From assembly GCA_024860865.1 (NCBI GenBank), contig JACRDV010000156.1:1-8392 (forward strand): DNA of 8,392 nt, written 5' to 3'. The notes beneath the pieces were generated by a model. That model worked only from the letters and a program-made list of their open reading frames with translations, did no database searches and was not told the DNA's origin. The position numbers and the translations under genes are program-made. The first letter of the stretch is position 1; the number at the start of each line of letters is the position of its first letter. Shown here piece after piece: positions 5,875 to 8,392 of this stretch. This DNA is from Methanobacteriota archaeon (GTDB lineage: Archaea; JACRDV01).

Positions 5875-5878
5875 GAAT

Positions 5879-5886
5879 AGGTGATG
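5879..5886 (+). promoter_or_regulatory. Strong ribosome binding site of the ferredoxin subunit
   Basis: AGGTGATG matches the complement of the archaeal 16S rRNA 3' end over seven bases, with four As before the ATG at 5891. It supports that start over the internal Met at residue 30. Confidence 0.8.
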
Positions 5887-5890
5887 AAAA

Positions 5891-6604
5891 ATGCCAGAAC
5901 AAGTAGATCCTTTAACTATAATGGAAGAGGACCTCAAGAGGGCTCTGAAAAAAGCTCCAGATCAAAGGCAGTGGGCGATGGTGATTGATCTCAAAAAATG
6001 TGTTGGATGCCACGCGTGTACTATCTCTTGTATAGCTGAGAATGTTCTGCCGCCAAATGTGATTTATAGAGTTGTCTTTGAAGAGGAGTCAGGAGAGTTT
6101 CCTAACACTAAAAGGAAGTTTATCCCCCGCCCATGTATGCAGTGTGATAATCCTCCCTGCGTACCAGTATGTCCAGTTAAGGCTACATGGAAAAGAGAGG
6201 ACGCTATAGTAGCAATTGATTACAACAAATGCATTGGCTGCGGTAGATGTGTTAGGGCATGTCCCTACAACGCGAGAAGTTTAGATTATGCAAGATTCTA
6301 CACAGATGGAACTCCCAAAATTGAGGATTACGAAAAGAGGCCTAGTTTTGAGTATAAGAAAAAATGGCCGAGAGTTAAATATGCCCCACCAATGCTGAGC
6401 GCTAGGAAATGTCACTTTTGTATCCATAGAATAGAAAACGGTGTGCTTGGCACATGCACCACAACTTGCATAGGAAGGGCCACTTATTTTGGCGATGCAA
6501 ACGACCCGGACAGCTTAGTTTCCAAGAAATTAAAAACACCAGGTGCTGCAGTTCTTAGACCAGAACTAGGTACAAAACCCAGAGTATACTACCTTGGCCT
6601 GTAG
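5891..6604 (+). CDS. Four-cluster ferredoxin subunit of a molybdopterin oxidoreductase (TtrB/ArrB-like)
   Basis: The electron-transfer subunit of a DMSO-reductase-superfamily complex. It passes electrons between a membrane quinol-oxidising subunit and the catalytic subunit encoded next. All 16 cysteines for four [4Fe-4S] clusters are present: C37/40/43/47, C82/85/90/94, C114/117/120/124 and C174/177/189/193, as in DmsB, PsrB, NrfC, TtrB and ArrB. The 237-residue length fits. The C-terminal [13 protein letters not shown] recalls TtrB-type subunits. It has no Tat signal or membrane segment, so it is probably exported folded together with the Tat-bearing catalytic subunit. The N-terminal 29 residues before MVIDLKKC are charged and helical. 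The next ribosome site overlaps its stop codon, so the two genes are tightly coupled. Family is certain; the choice of TtrB over ArrB or others is tentative. Confidence 0.88.
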   Translation: MPEQVDPLTIMEEDLKRALKKAPDQRQWAMVIDLKKCVGCHACTISCIAENVLPPNVIYRVVFEEESGEFPNTKRKFIPRPCMQCDNPPCVPVCPVKATWKREDAIVAIDYNKCIGCGRCVRACPYNARSLDYARFYTDGTPKIEDYEKRPSFEYKKKWPRVKYAPPMLSARKCHFCIHRIENGVLGTCTTTCIGRATYFGDANDPDSLVSKKLKTPGAAVLRPELGTKPRVYYLGL

Positions 6605-6609
6605 GAGGT
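6603..6609 (+). promoter_or_regulatory. Ribosome binding site of the catalytic subunit, overlapping the upstream stop
   Basis: AGGAGGT overlaps the TAG stop of the ferredoxin gene (6602-6604) and lies 6 nt before the ATG at 6616. It fixes the start of the catalytic subunit and suggests translational coupling. Confidence 0.85.
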
Positions 6610-6615
6610 TAAAAA

Positions 6616-8392
6616 ATGGTCGAAACGAAAAAATTTGAAAATAGTGAAAATAATTCACAACCCATAACTGATTTCACATTAACTCGTAGAGATTTTATTA
6701 AACTCTCTGCTTTTGCGGCAGGAAGTATAGTTGCTGCTAACTCTTTGGTTACAAGGGCTCAAGCCCAGCAATTAACTCCAGAGGAAGTTTACGAGCTTTC
6801 TAAACCAGAGAACATATTGTACTCTAGTTGCCTGCAGTGTAACACAGGTTGTCCGATTAAAGTAAAAATCCTAGATGGTGTTGTTGCGAAGATAGACGGA
6901 AATCCTTTGAGCCCATGGAATAGATTCCCGCACATGAAGTATACTACGCCTATAAAAGATTTAGCTACTATTGATGCAGGACTTTGTCCAAAGGGCCAGT
7001 CTGGAATACAAACATATTATGATCCTTATAGAATACGTAAGGTTCTGAAGCGCGCCGGCAAGAGAGGTGAGAATAAGTGGGTATCCATTCCCTTTGAGCA
7101 AGCTATTGAAGAAATAGTAATGGGCGGTTTACTTTTTAAAAATGTTCCCGGCGAGGAGAATCGCTACGTAGAAGGGCTCAAAGACGTAATTGTTTTGCGC
7201 GACCCAAAGGTTTCGAAGGAAATGAAATCAGAAATCGATAACATCTGGCATGAAAAGGATGCTGCTAAAAAGAAGGAGTTAGTCAATGCTTTTAAAGAGA
7301 AGTTCAGGTACGAACTTGGCAAGTTAATAGACCCAGAGCATCCGGACTTAGGGCCAAAGAATAATCAGTTTGTATTTATGTGGGGCAGGATGAAGGGAGG
7401 ACGTAGTGATATTGTTAAAAGATTTGTTGCTGGTGCTTGCGGTTCTTACAACTATCATGGTCACACAACAGTGTGCCAAGGTTCTCTCTACTTCACAGGT
7501 AAGGCCATGAGCGAACAGTATCTGTACGATGCTGGGGAAAAGAAGTACAAATGGACTGGAGGCGATAAGTTCTATTTCCAAGCGGATGAGGGTAATGCAG
7601 AATTCATAATATTTGTCGGTGCTGGCTTGTTTGAAGGTAACTATGGGCCTACTAATAGAGCAATGAAAATAATGGAGGGCGTAGAGTCAGGTCGCTTAAA
7701 GTTTGCGATTTTAGACCCAAGATTTTCTAAACTGGCTGCAAAGGCTTGGAAGTGGATTTCGACTAAGGTTGGAACAGATGCTGCTTTTGCTTATGGGATG
7801 ATAAGGTGGATTTTAGAGAACAAAAAGTATGATGAGAATTACTTGAAAAATGCTAACAAAAAGGCAGCTGCAGATGCTAAAGAACCTACTTTTACAAACG
7901 CTGTTTGGCTAGTTAAAATAAAAGATGGAAAACCAGAGAAGTTCCTATATGGATCAGAAATTGGGCTTTCAAAAATAAAGAAAAAGGAAGGTACCGAAGA
8001 AGTGGAAATGGATCCATCAGTAGTTTTGAAAGATGGAAGTCCAGTAGCTGTTGATCCATATGATGAGGTTACAGGAGTCACTGGTGACCTATTTGTGGAC
8101 ACAGAGGTAGGAGGCATTAAAGTAAAGAGCGCTCTTCAGCTTGTCAAAGAGGAAGCTTTTAAGCGAAGTATAAAAGAGTGGGCAGAGCTTTGCGGTGCAA
8201 AGGAAGAAGACATAATAGAGTTAGCCAGAGAATTTACCAACCACGGGAAAAAAGCAGCAGTTGATGTTCATAGAGGAGTATCACAACATACGAACGGCTT
8301 TTATAATGTAGGTTCTTGGTTCCTCTTAAACCTCCTGATAGGTAACTACAGCTGGCTAGGGGGAGTTGTACAGCTCACAACGTATAGTGGTG
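6616..8392 (+). CDS. Molybdopterin oxidoreductase catalytic subunit, TtrA-like, 3' end cut by window edge
   Basis: The catalytic subunit of an exported Mo/W-bisPGD enzyme. The first 592 codons are open, with no stop; family members are about 1000 residues, so the cofactor-binding C-terminal part is missing. A Tat signal is clear: LTRRDFIKL (22-30) followed by a hydrophobic stretch and an AQA-type cleavage region near 48-50. The N-terminal [4Fe-4S] site is C72, C75, C79 and C124, with an unusually long 44-residue gap before the last one. YDPYRI (134-139), HTTVCQGS with C287 as likely Mo/W ligand, and AVDVHRGVSQHTNGFYN (548-564) followed by LLIGNYSWLGG resemble tetrathionate reductase TtrA, which reduces tetrathionate to thiosulfate. 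Arsenate (ArrA), selenate and related reductases are close alternatives. It is directly downstream of its ferredoxin partner; a TtrC/NrfD-like membrane subunit probably follows. Confidence 0.88.
   Translation, partial: MVETKKFENSENNSQPITDFTLTRRDFIKLSAFAAGSIVAANSLVTRAQAQQLTPEEVYELSKPENILYSSCLQCNTGCPIKVKILDGVVAKIDGNPLSPWNRFPHMKYTTPIKDLATIDAGLCPKGQSGIQTYYDPYRIRKVLKRAGKRGENKWVSIPFEQAIEEIVMGGLLFKNVPGEENRYVEGLKDVIVLRDPKVSKEMKSEIDNIWHEKDAAKKKELVNAFKEKFRYELGKLIDPEHPDLGPKNNQFVFMWGRMKGGRSDIVKRFVAGACGSYNYHGHTTVCQGSLYFTGKAMSEQYLYDAGEKKYKWTGGDKFYFQADEGNAEFIIFVGAGLFEGNYGPTNRAMKIMEGVESGRLKFAILDPRFSKLAAKAWKWISTKVGTDAAFAYGMIRWILENKKYDENYLKNANKKAAADAKEPTFTNAVWLVKIKDGKPEKFLYGSEIGLSKIKKKEGTEEVEMDPSVVLKDGSPVAVDPYDEVTGVTGDLFVDTEVGGIKVKSALQLVKEEAFKRSIKEWAELCGAKEEDIIELAREFTNHGKKAAVDVHRGVSQHTNGFYNVGSWFLLNLLIGNYSWLGGVVQLTTYSG

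Noticed and set aside
5881-5947. GTGATGA at 5881-5887 resembles box C of an archaeal C/D RNA, with a CTGA at 5944-5947.
   Set aside because: The GTGATGA is better explained as a ribosome site ahead of a clear ATG, the CTGA lies in coding sequence, and no internal C'/D' pair or end stem is visible.
7348-8117. Two minus-strand frames of 77 and 92 codons opposite the catalytic subunit gene.
   Set aside because: The plus-strand gene is continuous and has clear motifs throughout this stretch; the antisense frames have no ribosome sites or recognisable domains.

Overview
This window looks like part of the genome of an anaerobic, AT-rich archaeon that respires with menaquinone. The archaeal signs are A/T-rich TATA-like boxes about 25-35 nt before several starts, two divergent genes that look leaderless, oligo-T tracts where terminators would be expected, Shine-Dalgarno sites of the GGAG and GGTGAT type, and a ribbon-helix-helix/UPF0175-like small regulator. 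I cannot name a species. The lineage could lie in Archaeoglobi-like Euryarchaeota or in Thermoproteota-like groups.

Left part (1-3365). The minus strand carries three menaquinone genes: an mqnA-type chorismate dehydratase cut by the left edge, then mqnE (aminofutalosine synthase) and menG/ubiE (quinone C-methyltransferase), with menG transcribed first and mqnE close behind. Together they point to the futalosine route of menaquinone synthesis. mqnB, mqnC and mqnD are not in the window. A small plus-strand cassette (about 917-1477) of a tiny unknown protein and an RHH plus UPF0175-like regulator sits between mqnA and mqnE.

Middle part (3366-5617). A membrane-anchored TlpA/ResA-like thioredoxin and an unrecognised, histidine-rich multi-spanning membrane protein lie on the minus strand. 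The membrane protein is divergent from an ArsR-type regulator across a 77-bp gap in which both genes appear to have leaderless promoters.

Right part (5618-8392). A 273-bp intergenic region holds two TATA-like boxes, a perfect 21-bp A/T palindrome, a possible 10-codon leader ORF, and on the minus strand a 50-codon ORF that resembles the N-terminus of a NuoI-type subunit cut off before its cysteines. It precedes an operon for a CISM-type molybdenum/tungsten oxidoreductase: a four-cluster ferredoxin subunit (TtrB/ArrB-like), then a Tat-exported catalytic subunit (TtrA-like), which runs off the right edge after 592 codons. The expected NrfD/TtrC-like membrane subunit would be further right.

A working model: menaquinol made with the left-hand genes feeds electrons to the exported oxidoreductase, whose acceptor is probably a sulfur oxyanion such as tetrathionate, or arsenate or selenate. 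The thioredoxin-like protein may keep exported thiols or heme-attachment sites reduced. The substrate and the roles of the histidine-rich membrane protein and its neighbouring regulator cannot be settled from this sequence. No gene-free stretch exceeds 300 bases; the longest are 5618-5890 and 3980-4187, both described below. I saw no tRNA, rRNA, CRISPR array or insertion sequence.
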